DNA of 64,000 nucleotides from Shimia isoporae (lineage in GTDB: Bacteria; Pseudomonadota; Alphaproteobacteria; Rhodobacterales; Rhodobacteraceae): NCBI RefSeq assembly GCF_004346865.1, contig NZ_SMGR01000001.1, positions 1,240,001-1,304,000 on the forward strand. The letters are read 5' to 3'. How positions within the stretch are numbered: position 1 is the stretch's first letter; each line of letters starts with the position of its first letter. Position numbers and translations under genes: made by a program. A model generated the notes under the pieces. It saw nothing but the letters and a program-made list of their open reading frames with translations, was not told where the DNA came from and ran no database searches. Shown here one piece after another: positions 1-10,726 of the stretch.

Positions 1-1439
1 AAGTTGCCTTTGATGTAAGCGGTAAGCTACTTTTGGTCGACAGCACCAAACTGATCGAGGGCAAGCGGTTGCAAGGTGATCTTCGCCTTACCGCAACCAA
101 CGAGGCCGTAGAGATTTTTGGGCCGGGTTCTGTTGGGGATGTTCCGGTTACCGCAAGCTGGCGCAGCAAACTTGGCAAGCCGGGGCAGGGCGGCCCAGGG
201 GAAAGCCAGGTTGTCGGCCGGATGATGCTCAATCAGGCGGCTTTGGACGAGTTTGAAGTAGACCTTCCTCCGCGCACAGTCAGTGGTGATGCACCTGCGG
301 ATTTTCAGGTGCTTCTGAAGTCGGGTAGTGCACCGTCTTTGAAGATGACTTCTGATCTGATCGGGCTCGAGGTAGCTGCGCAACCGTTGGGATGGCGCAA
401 ACCGGCCGCAACGGAAGGTGAGTTGAAGCTTGAGATGACGCTGGGCGAGCGGCCAAGTGTCGATCTCATTAGCCTGACAGCGCCGGGGCTGACGGCGGCG
501 GGTACGGTGTCGCTCCTTGAGAACGGTGAACTCGGCGTGGTGGACATACCAGACTTCAGAGTCGGCCGGTGGTTGTCTGGGGCGGTGCGTTTGCGGGGGC
601 GGGGCAAGGGCGTCATGCCTGCGGTGGAATTGCGCAGTGGCCGGTTTGACATGCGATACATGCCCGACTTTGGCGGACGGGGCGGCGGGCAGGCGCAAGG
701 CGGGCCAATCACGGGCACCCTTGATCGGGTGACGATCACCGAAAGCATTGTGGTCCAGAGCACGCGGGTTTCGCTGGACACCCAAGGTGGATTGAGCGGA
801 ACGTTTGAAGGCGCTCTGGGAGGCCGAGCACCGATGTTCGGCACTTTGACTCCGCACCCGAACGGAACGGCGGTTGAAGTGACATCCCCCAATGCCGGTT
901 CTGTGGTGCAGACAATGGGTCTTGTGGCAAAAGCAGAAAAGGGGGATTTGCGTCTGAACCTGACGCCGCGCGGGCCGAAGGGCGTTTACGACGGCGTGTT
1001 GAACATTGCCAATATCAAGATCCAGAATTTACCAGCGTTTGCCGAGTTGCTGAACGCGGTCAGCGTGGTTGGACTGCTGGAGCAACTCAACGGACCGGGA
1101 CTTTTGTTCAATGAGGTCTATTCCAAATTCAAGATGGCGCCTGGGCAGATCGTGATTGGCGAAGCCAGCGCGGTTGGCGCGTCTATGGGGGTGTCTGCGG
1201 ACGGGCTATTTTACACAGAACAGAATGCGTTGGATATTCAGGGCGTGCTGTCGCCGATTTATGCGGTCAATGTGATCGGGCGCCCGATCTCGAAGCGCGG
1301 CGAGGGGTTGATTGGCTTCAACTATCAACTAAAAGGGCCGGCTAAGAATCCTGAGATTTTCGTCAACCCGCTGTCCGCGCTGACGCCCGGTTTCTTTCGT
1401 GAGATTTTTCGGCGCCCGCCCCCTGACCTGAGCAACTGA
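1..1439 (+). CDS. AsmA/YhdP-like large envelope protein, C-terminal part (5' truncated by window)
   Basis: The reading frame is open from base 3, so the true start lies upstream; a TTG at 33 is only an internal leucine. The visible 478 residues are beta-rich and low in cysteine. They end in the AsmA-like C-terminal region: a long stretch about inner hydrophobic repeats, then a short basic Pro/Arg tail (ends RRPPPDLSN). Proteins of this AsmA/YhdP (DUF3971) class are inner-membrane anchored, span the periplasm and are implicated in phospholipid transport to the outer membrane. queA begins 2 bases after the stop, so the two are probably co-transcribed. Family assignment rests on the C-terminal pattern only, because the N-terminal membrane anchor is not in the window. 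Confidence 0.75.
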   Translation, partial: VAFDVSGKLLLVDSTKLIEGKRLQGDLRLTATNEAVEIFGPGSVGDVPVTASWRSKLGKPGQGGPGESQVVGRMMLNQAALDEFEVDLPPRTVSGDAPADFQVLLKSGSAPSLKMTSDLIGLEVAAQPLGWRKPAATEGELKLEMTLGERPSVDLISLTAPGLTAAGTVSLLENGELGVVDIPDFRVGRWLSGAVRLRGRGKGVMPAVELRSGRFDMRYMPDFGGRGGGQAQGGPITGTLDRVTITESIVVQSTRVSLDTQGGLSGTFEGALGGRAPMFGTLTPHPNGTAVEVTSPNAGSVVQTMGLVAKAEKGDLRLNLTPRGPKGVYDGVLNIANIKIQNLPAFAELLNAVSVVGLLEQLNGPGLLFNEVYSKFKMAPGQIVIGEASAVGASMGVSADGLFYTEQNALDIQGVLSPIYAVNVIGRPISKRGEGLIGFNYQLKGPAKNPEIFVNPLSALTPGFFREIFRRPPPDLSN

Positions 1440-1441
1440 GC

Positions 1442-2488
1442 ATGCAGCTTTCCGATTTTGATTTTGAATTGCCCGACGCGTTGATAGCGACTCGGCCTGC
1501 GGAGCCACGATCGTCGGCGCGCCTGCTTGTGAGCGAAGCCGACAAAATCACCGATGGTGTGGTTACCGACCTCGTGGATTGGCTGCGTCCCGGAGATAGG
1601 CTTGTGTTGAACGACACGAAGGTCATACCGGCACGATTGATGGGGTATCGCGTGCGGTCCGGACCGGAGGGTGAGACGCAGGCGAAAATGGAAGTCACCT
1701 TGCTGGAACCGCGTGCGGGCGGTGCCTGGGCAGCCTTGGTTAAGCCGCTAAAAAAGATCCGCGAAGGTGAAGAGATTATCTTTGCTGCGGGGTTGAAGGG
1801 AACGCTGACGTCCAAGTCAGAGGGACAGGGCGTCATTTCATTTGATCTTGAAGGTGAGGATTTCGATGCTGCGTTGGATGCGGCAGGGAATATGCCTTTG
1901 CCGCCATATATCGCTGCGAAGCGCGCGGCTGACGACAAGGACAAAACCGACTACCAAACCGTTTGGGCGAAACACTCCGGTGCGGTGGCCGCGCCCACGG
2001 CGTCGCTGCACTTTGATGAGGCCCTTCTTCACAGGTTGTCGCAAAAGGGTGTCGGCTTTACGCATGTGACGCTGCACGTTGGAGCGGGCACGTTTCTTCC
2101 CGTAAAAGTGGACAACGTCAAAGAACACAAGATGCACGCCGAATGGGGGCGGGTGACACCGCAGGCTGCAGATGAAATCGCGGCGACCAAGGCTTCGGGT
2201 GGTCGTGTGATCCCTGTGGGGACGACAGCACTTCGACTGATCGAGAGTGCAGCCCGCGAAGGTGCGATTGCACCGTGGGAAGGCAAGACAGATATCTTCA
2301 TTTATCCCGGGTTCCAGTTTCATGTTGCGGACGCGCTGATGACCAATTTCCATTTGCCGAAATCAACATTGATGATGCTTGTGAGCGCTTTGGTTGGGCA
2401 GGACCGTATTCGCGAGGTCTATACTCATGCTGTGGCCGAAGAATACCGGTTCTTTTCATACGGAGACGCGTCGCTGTTGATCCCCTGA
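1442..2488 (+). CDS. queA: S-adenosylmethionine:tRNA ribosyltransferase-isomerase
   Basis: Full-length QueA (348 aa). It transfers and isomerises the ribosyl moiety of SAM onto 7-aminomethyl-7-deazaguanine in tRNA, making epoxyqueuosine at the wobble position of the GUN anticodons. The protein opens [11 protein letters not shown], with the family blocks [23 protein letters not shown] and [17 protein letters not shown] near the C-terminus, and it ends in the usual [11 protein letters not shown]. The ATG is 2 bases after the upstream stop with no strong Shine-Dalgarno of its own, which suggests translational coupling. No other queuosine genes are nearby. Confidence 0.97.
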   Translation: MQLSDFDFELPDALIATRPAEPRSSARLLVSEADKITDGVVTDLVDWLRPGDRLVLNDTKVIPARLMGYRVRSGPEGETQAKMEVTLLEPRAGGAWAALVKPLKKIREGEEIIFAAGLKGTLTSKSEGQGVISFDLEGEDFDAALDAAGNMPLPPYIAAKRAADDKDKTDYQTVWAKHSGAVAAPTASLHFDEALLHRLSQKGVGFTHVTLHVGAGTFLPVKVDNVKEHKMHAEWGRVTPQAADEIAATKASGGRVIPVGTTALRLIESAAREGAIAPWEGKTDIFIYPGFQFHVADALMTNFHLPKSTLMMLVSALVGQDRIREVYTHAVAEEYRFFSYGDASLLIP

Positions 2489-2601
2489 AAAGGGACTGAC
2501 CGATGTAGACCGGGCCGCAAAACGACACAGGCCTGTCGCGAACAAGTGCGAATATGAATCGCATTGCTTGCAACCTTGCAGAAACGTGAGAGGGTTTCGT
2601 C

Positions 2602-3873
2602 ATGGTCGAGTTTTTCAAGAGTGCATGGGCGCTTTTGCTTGGCATGATGCTGTTGATGATTGGCAACGGCATGCACGGCACGCTTCTGGGTATCCGGGGT
2701 GAGGCGGCGGGATTCTCCACATTCGAAATGTCGACCATAATGTCAGCCTATTTTGTGGGCTTTCTCGGCGGGTCAAGGATGACGCCGGAAATGATCCGTC
2801 GTGTCGGCCATGTACGGGTCTTTGCGGCGCTGGCGTCGTTTATTTCAGCGGTTTTGATTATGTACCCGACATTTGAGCATCCGGTTGCCTGGGTGCTGGG
2901 TCGTGTTCTGATCGGGTTCTGTTTCTCCGGTGTTTATGTGACAGCGGAGAGTTGGCTCAACAATGCTGCGAGCAATGAAACGCGCGGGAAAGCGCTATCA
3001 CTTTACATGATGGTGCAAATGATCGGGATCGTAACCGCGCAGGGGCTTGTGACATTGCCAGATCCTTCGGGGTTTGTGCTCTTTGTCATTCCCTCGGTTC
3101 TGGTTTCAATCAGTTTTGCTCCCATTCTTCTTTCGATTTCGCCCACGCCGGCGTTTGACACAACCAAACCCATGACCATGCGCGAGTTGGTCAATCACTC
3201 TCCGCTCGGTGTTGCAGGCATGTTCCTGATGGGGGGCGTGTTTTCGGCGCAATTTGGTATGTCGGCTGTATATGCTACCCGTGCGGGTCTGAGTGTCAGC
3301 GAACTGTCCCTGTTTATCGCGACGTTTTATGTGGGAGCAACGGTGTGCCAGTATCCGCTTGGCTGGATCAGCGATCGTATGGACCGGCGTGTGTTGATTA
3401 TGGTGGTCAGTTTTGTAGGGGCGATCGGCGCGGTGCTTGGCTATTTTGCGGGTGAAAGCTTTGCAATGTTGTTGCTTTCTGCCTTTGCCATCGGCGGGTT
3501 TTCGAACCCGCTGTATTCCCTCCTGATCGCGCATACAAATGACTTCCTCGAGTATGAGGACATGGCCGCGGCTTCTGGCGGTCTGGTCTTTGTAAACGGG
3601 GTCGGAGCGATTGCTGGCCCGATCATTATCGGTTGGTCGATGGATGTTGTCGGGCCGCAAGGTTTTTTCATCTATCTCACGTTGCTACTGGCACTTTTGG
3701 GCGGATACGCCGGATACAGGACAACGCGCCGTTCGGCCCCCGCGGTGGAAGATACCGGTACCTACGCGGCAGTTATGCCTACGGCGTCGCCGGTGGCTGT
3801 TGAAGTCGCTCAGGAGGTTGCAATCGAATATGCGCTGGAAGAAGAGCAAGAAGAGGCTGCCGCCAACGCGTAG
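2602..3873 (+). CDS. MFS transporter (YcaD-like)
   Basis: A 423-residue major facilitator with about twelve hydrophobic segments. The first helix starts at residue 8 (SAWALLLGMMLLMIGNG), and the loop after helix 2 carries GGSRMTPEMIRRVGHVRVF. GWISDRMDRR in the second half matches the MFS loop signature G-x-x-D-R-x-x-R-R. The ATG follows GAGAGGG. The cytoplasmic tail (about the last 45 residues) is acidic and Glu/Ala-rich, ending EEEQEEAAANA. The substrate is unknown; YcaD-like proteins are annotated as putative transporters without a firm substrate. The 113-bp gap after queA shows nothing beyond a weak inverted repeat. Confidence 0.9.
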   Translation: MVEFFKSAWALLLGMMLLMIGNGMHGTLLGIRGEAAGFSTFEMSTIMSAYFVGFLGGSRMTPEMIRRVGHVRVFAALASFISAVLIMYPTFEHPVAWVLGRVLIGFCFSGVYVTAESWLNNAASNETRGKALSLYMMVQMIGIVTAQGLVTLPDPSGFVLFVIPSVLVSISFAPILLSISPTPAFDTTKPMTMRELVNHSPLGVAGMFLMGGVFSAQFGMSAVYATRAGLSVSELSLFIATFYVGATVCQYPLGWISDRMDRRVLIMVVSFVGAIGAVLGYFAGESFAMLLLSAFAIGGFSNPLYSLLIAHTNDFLEYEDMAAASGGLVFVNGVGAIAGPIIIGWSMDVVGPQGFFIYLTLLLALLGGYAGYRTTRRSAPAVEDTGTYAAVMPTASPVAVEVAQEVAIEYALEEEQEEAAANA

Positions 3874-3954
3874 AGGCGGACTTCAAAAAGGCGCTTTCAT
3901 TGAAAGTTAGGAGATGCTGTTCCATGATCATCGCGAAATTACGCGGCGATTGGC

Positions 3955-4662
3955 ATGATCATTTCCCACAAATTCAAGTTCGTTTTCATCCGTCCGATGA
4001 AGGTGGGTGGAACCAGCACCGAAATAGCAATGATGAATGTTTTGCGGGCGCACAGCGACAAAAGCGAGATTGTCAGCCAGCCGCCGCATTACAACGTGGC
4101 TCAGGTCATGAGCAAATACGGGGAAGAGGTCGTGGACTACCGTTTTTATTCGGTGGTTCGAAACCCATGGGATCGCGCCGTTTCGATGTTTTTTCACCGT
4201 AACAGGCTTTTGGCAGAAAAGCCGCAATCCGAGCAGGTTGTGGCATTTCGAGAATGGATCACAAGCGGTGCGTTTCTGTTTGACGAACGGGGCTCGATTT
4301 TTGACACAACGGGGTCGCTCTATTGGCGTGGCTTTCCGATTGTGGACCATGTGATCCGGTATGATCGACTGGCAGAAGGTTTGCGCAAGCTGTCTCGCCA
4401 AATGGAACTGCCGAAGAAGATCGACATCTCGGAGTTGCGGGAGCGCGGCAACGATCGTCCCCAAACTGCGCGTGATTTTGCTGCTTTCTATGACAAAGAG
4501 TCCTGGCAAGCTGTGCGGATAGCCGCCGCCAAGGATTGCGCCACTTTTGGCTATAGCGCCTCTCGGCCGGAAGGTGGCAATGAGGTGATGGTGCATTTCA
4601 ATAGCCGCTTGATCCGCCACAATATTCTTGGCGAAAAACTCATCAGAAAAGCACTTGGCTGA
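3955..4662 (+). CDS. Sulfotransferase family protein
   Basis: 235 aa. It has the two PAPS-binding elements of sulfotransferases: a 5'-phosphosulfate loop near the N-terminus (FIRPMKVGGTST, residues about 10-21) and a 3'-phosphate motif (VVRNPWDRAVS, about residues 67-77). It would move sulfate from PAPS to a sugar or other acceptor, as in modification of surface polysaccharide. No glycan genes flank it, so the acceptor cannot be guessed. The ATG at 3955 is chosen because an ATG at 3924 is out of frame. A 13-bp palindrome (CTTTCATTGAAAG) lies at 3894-3906, between the MFS stop and this start. The protein is short but complete. Confidence 0.85.
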   Translation: MIISHKFKFVFIRPMKVGGTSTEIAMMNVLRAHSDKSEIVSQPPHYNVAQVMSKYGEEVVDYRFYSVVRNPWDRAVSMFFHRNRLLAEKPQSEQVVAFREWITSGAFLFDERGSIFDTTGSLYWRGFPIVDHVIRYDRLAEGLRKLSRQMELPKKIDISELRERGNDRPQTARDFAAFYDKESWQAVRIAAAKDCATFGYSASRPEGGNEVMVHFNSRLIRHNILGEKLIRKALG

Positions 4663-4873
4663 TTTTTTTCAGCGTGTCGGCGACTGTCCGCGCAGGCAGT
4701 TTTCGTGCGCTTGGAATATTCGCCCAACTCCCCAGATAAGTCTGAAAGCGACACAGTGATCGCGGTGAATGACGCCATGTCGCAATTTGTGACTGTTTTT
4801 TCTCCGTAACCTGAGTTTAACATTTTTGTAACGATGCCTCCTGTGGGGAGAGTGCAGAGCAAAGGAGAAGGGC

Positions 4874-5455
4874 ATGATTAAGCCCGAGGAAGTGCTTGCG
4901 TTTTGGCTTGATGAGGTCGGGCCAGAAGGATGGTATGCGGTATCTGAGGATTTGGATGAAACCATCCGCCAAAGGTTCATGGATACCTGGGAGTTGGCCA
5001 AATCAGGCGGAATGGGGCAATGGCTTACGTATCCGTCTGGTACATTGGCTTACCTGATCCTGACGGACCAGTTTCCGCGAAACATGTTTCGGGGGTCAGG
5101 CAGGGCCTTTGCCACGGATCGGCAAGCAGTTGCGGCAGCCAAGGCGGCGATTTCAAAGAAATGGGATCTCAAGATCGACGAACCAGCGCGTCAGTTTTTC
5201 TATATGCCGCTGATGCATTCGGAGAACCTGTGCGATCAAGAGCAATGTATCCGGTTGTTCTGTGAACGCATGCCGGAAGGCGGAGCGGGCAATCTGTTTC
5301 ACGCCAAGGCGCATCGCGAGGTTATTCGGCAGTTTGGGCGTTTTCCATACCGCAATGACGCGCTGGATCGGGCCTCGACGGAAGTTGAAGTGGCCTATGT
5401 TGCGCAGGGTGGCTACGGGCACACGGTTCGCGAAATGCAGGCGACGGTCGCCTGA
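4874..5455 (+). CDS. DUF924 family protein
   Basis: 193 aa, typical of DUF924. The protein opens with PEEVLAFWLDE, and has LTDQFPRNMFRGSGRAFATD in the middle and FFYMPLMHSE followed by a helical repeat-like half; HREVIRQFGRFPYRN closes the conserved core. The fold is TPR-like all-alpha; the biochemical role is not established. The ATG has a good ribosome site (AAAGGAGAAGGGC). The 211-bp gap upstream (4663-4873) holds no convincing gene, only a TTAA-N7-GTAA near-match to a CtrA box at 4817-4831. The stop is immediately followed, base for base, by the stop of the convergent 141-aa gene. Confidence 0.9.
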   Translation: MIKPEEVLAFWLDEVGPEGWYAVSEDLDETIRQRFMDTWELAKSGGMGQWLTYPSGTLAYLILTDQFPRNMFRGSGRAFATDRQAVAAAKAAISKKWDLKIDEPARQFFYMPLMHSENLCDQEQCIRLFCERMPEGGAGNLFHAKAHREVIRQFGRFPYRNDALDRASTEVEVAYVAQGGYGHTVREMQATVA

Positions 5456-5881
5456 TCAGGCATCCGGTTGGCGGCACTGCATAAGCGCTTGCAGTTCCTT
5501 TGAGACACGCTCTGCAGTTCGGTCTATCGCATAGTCCGTCAAGTTCTCCGGCGTAGCCGCAAGCTTGGCCATCTCGCCTTCGATATTGGACAGGGCGCGG
5601 TCCAGACGGCTAGCGCCGACTTCAAAACGGGCTACTGCAGCTTCCGAAAGTTCGGCTGATCCCTCGGTAAGGGAGCGCAGGTCATTGCGCAGGGTCACAA
5701 CTTCTTCGCGGAGACCATCCACACTTTGTTCGACAGGGTTAAGTTGTGTCAGACTCTGTGCAAAGCTTGCCGCGATCCGCTCTCCGCTGCGTGACACTTG
5801 CCACAACAGAAACAGGCACAGAGCCACAAGGATCAGCGTTGCATTCAGTAGTGCCAGCAGCAGGTCTTTTACGGTTTTCAT
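5456..5881 (-). CDS. Small membrane-anchored coiled-coil protein of unknown function
   Basis: 141 aa. One hydrophobic helix near the N-terminus (residues about 7-27, LLLALLNATLILVALCLFLLW) is followed by a long charged helical region with heptad-like spacing (about residues 35-130), and a short polar tail ending CRQPDA. It looks like a single-pass inner-membrane protein with a coiled-coil domain. I do not recognise a named family. It ends at the base next to the convergent DUF924 stop, and its start faces lpdA across 142 bp. Confidence 0.7.
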   Translation of the reverse strand: MKTVKDLLLALLNATLILVALCLFLLWQVSRSGERIAASFAQSLTQLNPVEQSVDGLREEVVTLRNDLRSLTEGSAELSEAAVARFEVGASRLDRALSNIEGEMAKLAATPENLTDYAIDRTAERVSKELQALMQCRQPDA

Positions 5882-6023
5882 GACGGGCCTCCCGCAATTT
5901 TCGCTTTGAGCGCAGGATGATGCGCAGGGCGTTCAATTGCCAGCGGAAATCACGGAAGCGGCGCGTTGAAGTGGCCACACAAGTAATCTAGTGTCAGCGA
6001 TAACACCGCAGGAGGAGACGCAG

Positions 6024-7418
6024 ATGGCTGCCAGCAGTTTCGACGTTATCGTGATCGGATCGGGTCCAGGGGGCTATGTCGCCGCCATTCGCGCAGCGCA
6101 ACTGGGTCAGAAAGTGGCCATTGTCGAGCGTGAAAACCTTGGGGGTATTTGCCTAAACTGGGGCTGTATTCCGACGAAGGCCCTGCTGCGTTCTGCCGAG
6201 GTTTTCCATCTGATGGAGCGGGCCAGTGAGTTTGGCTTGTCGGCGGACAAAATTGGATACGACATCGATGCCGTGGTCAGCCGTTCGCGGGCTGTCGCCA
6301 AGCAGTTGAGCGGTGGCGTGGGCTTTCTGATGAAAAAAAACAAAGTCACGGTTGTGATGGGGGAAGCCAGTATTCCGGCGAAGGGCAAGGTGTCGGTGAA
6401 GACCGAACAAGGCACCGAGGAACTGACGGCCAAGAACATCATTCTCGCGACAGGCGCGCGGGCGCGCGAGCTCCCCGGGCTGGAAGCAGATGGAGATCTT
6501 GTTTGGACGTATCGCCACGCGCTTCAACCGCCGCGCATGCCCAAGAAACTTCTGGTGATTGGCTCTGGAGCGATCGGAATCGAATTTGCGAGCTTCTTTA
6601 ACACACTTGGTGCGGACACCACCGTTGTCGAGGTCATGGATCGTGTTCTGCCGGTTGAAGATGAAGAGATAAGTGCTTTTGCAAAAAAGAAATTTGTAAA
6701 ACAGGGCATGAAGATCATGGAGCAAGCCATGGTTAAGAAGCTGGATCGTGCCAAAGGAAAAGTGACCGCGCATATCGAGACGGGTGGCAAGGTTGAAACC
6801 CATGAATTTGATACGGTGATTTCTGCGGTTGGCATTGTCGGGAATGTTGAAAACCTCGGGCTTGAGGCTCTGGGGGTGAACATCGACAGAACGCATGTGG
6901 TCACGGACGAGTACTGCCGCACTGGTGTTGATGGATTGTACGCAATTGGCGACATCGCGGGCGCGCCGTGGTTGGCGCACAAGGCAAGCCATGAAGGTGT
7001 TATGGTTGCTGAACTTATCGCAGGCGGAAAGCCGCATCCGATCAAACCGGGCAGCATTGCCGGCTGTACCTATTGCCACCCACAGGTTGCCAGTGTCGGG
7101 ATGACCGAGGCCAAGGCAAAGGAGGCAGGGCACGACGTCAAAGTCGGTCGGTTCCCGTTCATCGGCAATGGCAAGGCAATTGCGCTGGGAGAACCCGAAG
7201 GGCTTGTAAAAACCGTGTTTGACGCCAAGACCGGTGAGCTTCTGGGGGCGCATATGGTTGGAGCGGAAGTGACCGAACTCATACAGGGCTACGTGGTTGG
7301 TCGCCAGCTTGAGACCACGGAGGCCGAGCTTATGGAGACAGTCTTCCCGCATCCGACGCTCAGCGAAATGATGCATGAGAGTGTGCTTGATGCATTTGAT
7401 CGTGTGATCCACATTTGA
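6024..7418 (+). CDS. lpdA: Dihydrolipoyl dehydrogenase (E3)
   Basis: 464 aa. This flavoprotein reoxidises dihydrolipoamide in 2-oxoacid dehydrogenase complexes or the glycine cleavage system, passing electrons to NAD+. Visible are the FAD-binding GSGPGGY at the N-terminus, the redox-active disulfide in [16 protein letters not shown], the NAD-binding GSGAIGIEF, the second FAD motif YAIGDIAG and the catalytic HPTLSE near the end. I chose ATG 6024 over the GTG at 5991 because AGGAGG (6010-6015) sits 8 bases before it. No E1 or E2 gene is adjacent, so which complex it serves is unknown. An 11-bp tandem repeat array begins 12 bases after its stop. Confidence 0.97.
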   Translation: MAASSFDVIVIGSGPGGYVAAIRAAQLGQKVAIVERENLGGICLNWGCIPTKALLRSAEVFHLMERASEFGLSADKIGYDIDAVVSRSRAVAKQLSGGVGFLMKKNKVTVVMGEASIPAKGKVSVKTEQGTEELTAKNIILATGARARELPGLEADGDLVWTYRHALQPPRMPKKLLVIGSGAIGIEFASFFNTLGADTTVVEVMDRVLPVEDEEISAFAKKKFVKQGMKIMEQAMVKKLDRAKGKVTAHIETGGKVETHEFDTVISAVGIVGNVENLGLEALGVNIDRTHVVTDEYCRTGVDGLYAIGDIAGAPWLAHKASHEGVMVAELIAGGKPHPIKPGSIAGCTYCHPQVASVGMTEAKAKEAGHDVKVGRFPFIGNGKAIALGEPEGLVKTVFDAKTGELLGAHMVGAEVTELIQGYVVGRQLETTEAELMETVFPHPTLSEMMHESVLDAFDRVIHI

Positions 7419-7429
7419 CCGCTGCCAAA

Positions 7430-7462
7430 CATCGGTTTTACGTCGGCAACGCGTCGGTGCGT
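7430..7462. repeat. 11-bp tandem repeat array, copy A (3 units)
   Basis: Three head-to-tail 11-mers: CATCGGTTTTA, CGTCGGCAACG, CGTCGGTGCGT. The core CRTCGG recurs every 11 bases, about one helical turn. The same unit forms arrays at 23548-23591 and 55584-55627, all intergenic and all in this orientation. Here it lies just downstream of lpdA. Confidence 0.65.
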
Positions 7463-7598
7463 TTCAGATCGATATTTGAACACGCGGACGTGACAATGCA
7501 CATCTGATTTGGCCGACGCTTCGTAATCTTCTGACGCGGCAATGAAATTCGGAACGCAACGCCAAGCCAGTGCCAAAACGGGCTTGGCGAAATAAAAT

Positions 7599-7613
7599 GT
7601 TCTCTCTATGTTC
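7599..7613. promoter_or_regulatory. LexA (SOS) box upstream of uvrA
   Basis: GTTC-TCTCTAT-GTTC matches exactly the direct-repeat SOS operator GTTC-N7-GTTC known from alphaproteobacteria. It lies 67 bases before the uvrA start, where a LexA site is expected. The rest of the 260-bp gap (7419-7679) holds the 11-bp repeat array and no gene. Confidence 0.85.
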
Positions 7614-7679
7614 GCAATATCTGGTTGGCAGTTTTCGCCGGCTGCCCTATGTCTTGTGCTGTATCCGTTGGGGGTTTGA

Positions 7680-10538
7680 ATGGCCGAGCTGAAGAATATC
7701 GAGGTGCGCGGCGCGCGCGAGCATAACCTGAAGTCGATCGATGTGGATATTCCACGCGACGAGCTGGTGGTAATTACCGGACTTTCAGGCTCTGGCAAGT
7801 CGTCGCTGGCGTTCGACACAATTTATGCTGAGGGGCAGCGCCGCTATGTCGAAAGCCTGTCGGCTTATGCGCGGCAGTTCCTCGATATGATGGAAAAGCC
7901 GGACGTGGATCACATCAGCGGCTTGAGTCCCGCGATTTCCATCGAGCAAAAAACCACATCGAAGAACCCCCGTTCGACCGTTGGCACGGTGACCGAGATC
8001 TATGACTACCTGCGTTTGCTGTTCGCGAGAGCAGGGACGCCATACTCTCCGGCCACCGGCCTGCCGATCGAGGCGCAGCAGGTGCAGGACATGGTCGACC
8101 GGATCATGGAAATGGAAGAAGGCACCCGTGCCTACCTCCTTGCGCCGATTGTGCGTGACAGAAAAGGTGAGTATCGCAAGGAATTCCTTGAATTGCGCAA
8201 GCAGGGGTTTCAGCGCGTTAAGGTGGACGGTGCTTTCTATGAACTGGACGAGCCGCCGACACTGGACAAGAAGTTCCGTCATGACATCGATGTCGTCGTT
8301 GACCGCATCGTAGTGCGGGAAGGCGTGGAGACGCGCCTGGCGGACAGTTTGCGCACAGCTCTTGATCTGGCAGACGGGATTTCGGTTCTGGAGACTGCGC
8401 CGAAGGAAGGCGATCCGGAAAGGATCACATTCTCGGAGAACTTTGCCTGTCCGGTCAGCGGGTTCACGATTCCCGAGATCGAGCCACGTATGTTTTCGTT
8501 CAACGCGCCTTTCGGAGCCTGTCCGGATTGCGACGGGCTTGGTGTGGAGCTTTTCTTTGACGAACGGCTGGTTGTGCCGGATGTAACCTTGAAGGTCTAT
8601 GACGGGGCGCTGGCGCCTTGGCGAAAAGGCAAGTCTCCATATTTCCTGCAAACGATTGAAGCGATTGCCAAACACTACGAGTTTGACAAGAACACGCCTT
8701 GGAAGCAGCTGCCCAAGAAGGTGCAGCAGGTGTTCCTTTATGGCTCAGGCGAGGAAGAGATCGAATTCCGCTACGATGAAGGCGGACGGGTTTATCAGGT
8801 AACCCGCGTTTTCGAAGGTGTGATCCCGAATATGGAGCGCCGTTACCGCGAGACGGACAGCAGCTGGATCCGAGAGGAATTCGAACGGTACCAGAACAAC
8901 CGACCCTGCGGGACTTGCGAGGGCTATCGTTTGCGGCCAGAAGCGCTGGCTGTGAAAATCGCCGGTTTGCACGTTGGGCAGGTGGTAGAGAAATCCATTC
9001 GCGAGGCGCTCGCGTGGATCGAGGATGTGCCGAACCATCTGACACCGCAAAAACAGGAAATCGCACGCGCGATTGTGAAGGAAATCCGTGAGCGGCTCGG
9101 GTTCCTCAACAACGTGGGGCTGGAGTATCTGACACTTAGCCGGAACAGTGGAACGCTTTCGGGTGGCGAGAGTCAGCGTATTCGTCTGGCGAGCCAGATC
9201 GGCTCTGGCCTGACAGGCGTGCTATATGTGCTCGACGAGCCCTCGATTGGATTGCATCAACGCGACAACGGGCGGCTGCTGACAACGCTGAAAAACCTGC
9301 GGGATCAGGGCAACACCGTTATTGTCGTGGAGCACGATGAGGAGGCGATCCGCGAGGCGGATTATGTCTTCGACATCGGTCCGGGTGCCGGTGTGCACGG
9401 TGGCCAAGTGGTGTCAAAGGGCAAGCCCGAGGAAATTGCCGCTGATCCGGCGTCAATGACCGGGCAATACCTGAGCGGCGCGCGGGAAATTGCAGTGCCT
9501 GCAGAGCGGCGAGAGGGCAATGGGAAATCTGTCGAAGTGGTGAAGGCCACGGGCAACAACCTGAAAAAGGTGAGTGCCAAATTCCCGCTGGGCAAATTTG
9601 TTTGCGTGACCGGCGTGTCAGGAGGCGGCAAGTCGACTCTGACGATTGAAACGCTGTTCAAGACAGCCTCTATGCGGCTCAACGGAGCGCGGCAGACGCC
9701 AGCACCCTGTGAAACCATCCGGGGGCTGGAGCATCTGGACAAGGTCATCGACATCGACCAGCGACCAATCGGGCGGACACCGCGGTCCAACCCCGCGACT
9801 TACACAGGCGCCTTTACTCCAATTCGGGACTGGTTTGCCGGTTTACCCGAGGCAAAGGCGCGTGGCTACAAACCGGGGCGCTTCAGCTTCAACGTCAAAG
9901 GGGGGCGTTGCGAAGCGTGCCAAGGCGACGGTGTGATCAAGATCGAGATGCACTTCTTGCCGGATGTCTACGTGGAGTGCGAAACCTGTAAAGGCGCTCG
10001 GTACAATCGCGAAACTCTGGAAATCAAGTTTAAAGGCAAGAGCATAGCCGACGTTCTTGATATGACCGTCGAGGAGGCTCAGGAGTTCTTCAAGGCAGTT
10101 CCCAGCATTCGGGACAAGATGGACGCTCTCATGCGTGTCGGGCTTGGCTACATCAAGGTGGGTCAGCAGGCAACGACGCTGTCAGGCGGTGAAGCGCAGC
10201 GGGTGAAACTGTCCAAGGAACTCGCGAAACGCTCGACGGGGCGGACGCTCTACATTCTGGACGAGCCGACAACGGGTTTGCATTTCGAGGATGTTCGCAA
10301 GCTGCTCGATGTGCTGCACGAACTTGTGGATCAGGGCAATTCGGTTGTGGTGATCGAGCACAATCTGGACGTGGTTAAGACGGCCGACCACATTATCGAT
10401 ATTGGCCCTGAAGGGGGCGATGGTGGCGGAGAAGTGGTTGCGGTTGGCACGCCTGAAGAGGTGGCCGAAGTAGAACGCAGTCATACCGGGCGTTATCTCA
10501 AGGAGATGCTTGGCGCCAAGAAGGTGGCGGCGGAATGA
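7680..10538 (+). CDS. uvrA: Excinuclease ABC subunit A
   Basis: 952 aa, full length. UvrA dimers with UvrB scan DNA for bulky damage in nucleotide excision repair. Both ATPase modules are visible: Walker [11 protein letters not shown] (N-terminal) and [10 protein letters not shown] (C-terminal), ABC signatures [11 protein letters not shown] and [11 protein letters not shown], Walker [12 protein letters not shown] and [10 protein letters not shown]. Two Cys4 zinc modules are present (CPDCDGLG... CGTCEGYR, and CEACQGDG... CETCKGAR). The ATG at 7680 follows GGGGGT. An SOS box upstream implies LexA control. ssb, often next to uvrA in alphaproteobacteria, is instead at 49.3 kb. Confidence 0.98.
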   Translation: MAELKNIEVRGAREHNLKSIDVDIPRDELVVITGLSGSGKSSLAFDTIYAEGQRRYVESLSAYARQFLDMMEKPDVDHISGLSPAISIEQKTTSKNPRSTVGTVTEIYDYLRLLFARAGTPYSPATGLPIEAQQVQDMVDRIMEMEEGTRAYLLAPIVRDRKGEYRKEFLELRKQGFQRVKVDGAFYELDEPPTLDKKFRHDIDVVVDRIVVREGVETRLADSLRTALDLADGISVLETAPKEGDPERITFSENFACPVSGFTIPEIEPRMFSFNAPFGACPDCDGLGVELFFDERLVVPDVTLKVYDGALAPWRKGKSPYFLQTIEAIAKHYEFDKNTPWKQLPKKVQQVFLYGSGEEEIEFRYDEGGRVYQVTRVFEGVIPNMERRYRETDSSWIREEFERYQNNRPCGTCEGYRLRPEALAVKIAGLHVGQVVEKSIREALAWIEDVPNHLTPQKQEIARAIVKEIRERLGFLNNVGLEYLTLSRNSGTLSGGESQRIRLASQIGSGLTGVLYVLDEPSIGLHQRDNGRLLTTLKNLRDQGNTVIVVEHDEEAIREADYVFDIGPGAGVHGGQVVSKGKPEEIAADPASMTGQYLSGAREIAVPAERREGNGKSVEVVKATGNNLKKVSAKFPLGKFVCVTGVSGGGKSTLTIETLFKTASMRLNGARQTPAPCETIRGLEHLDKVIDIDQRPIGRTPRSNPATYTGAFTPIRDWFAGLPEAKARGYKPGRFSFNVKGGRCEACQGDGVIKIEMHFLPDVYVECETCKGARYNRETLEIKFKGKSIADVLDMTVEEAQEFFKAVPSIRDKMDALMRVGLGYIKVGQQATTLSGGEAQRVKLSKELAKRSTGRTLYILDEPTTGLHFEDVRKLLDVLHELVDQGNSVVVIEHNLDVVKTADHIIDIGPEGGDGGGEVVAVGTPEEVAEVERSHTGRYLKEMLGAKKVAAE

Positions 10539-10544
10539 TCGTAG

Positions 10545-10582
10545 CCGGCTTCCCGCTCTGCTCGGGCAGGGCGGGAGGCCGG
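10545..10582 (+). terminator. Long hairpin after uvrA
   Basis: A near-perfect 16-bp stem with a 6-base loop (CTCGGG) starts 7 bases after the uvrA stop. There is no following T-run, so it is an imperfect intrinsic terminator and may also protect the mRNA 3' end. Confidence 0.5.
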
Positions 10583-10726
10583 TGCCATTCGTCGCGCCCC
10601 GCAAAGACCAGCGAACCGGCCGCTTGAGTCCGGTTTGAGACGGATGATGGTGCTTGTGCTCCATCCTGCTGCGGAAGCCTCCAAAGAAAAGAGCAGCATC
10701 GCGCAGGATGCGGGCCTTTCAATGCA

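Noticed and set aside
4817-4831. TTAA-N7-GTAA upstream of the DUF924 gene
   Set aside because: One core base departs from the CtrA consensus and the site is isolated.
4663-4873. Possible short gene in the gap before DUF924
   Set aside because: Only frames of about 30 codons without a ribosome site are present.
6153-7412. A 419-codon open frame on the - strand opposite lpdA
   Set aside because: It is antisense to a full-length conserved enzyme and has no family motif or ribosome site.
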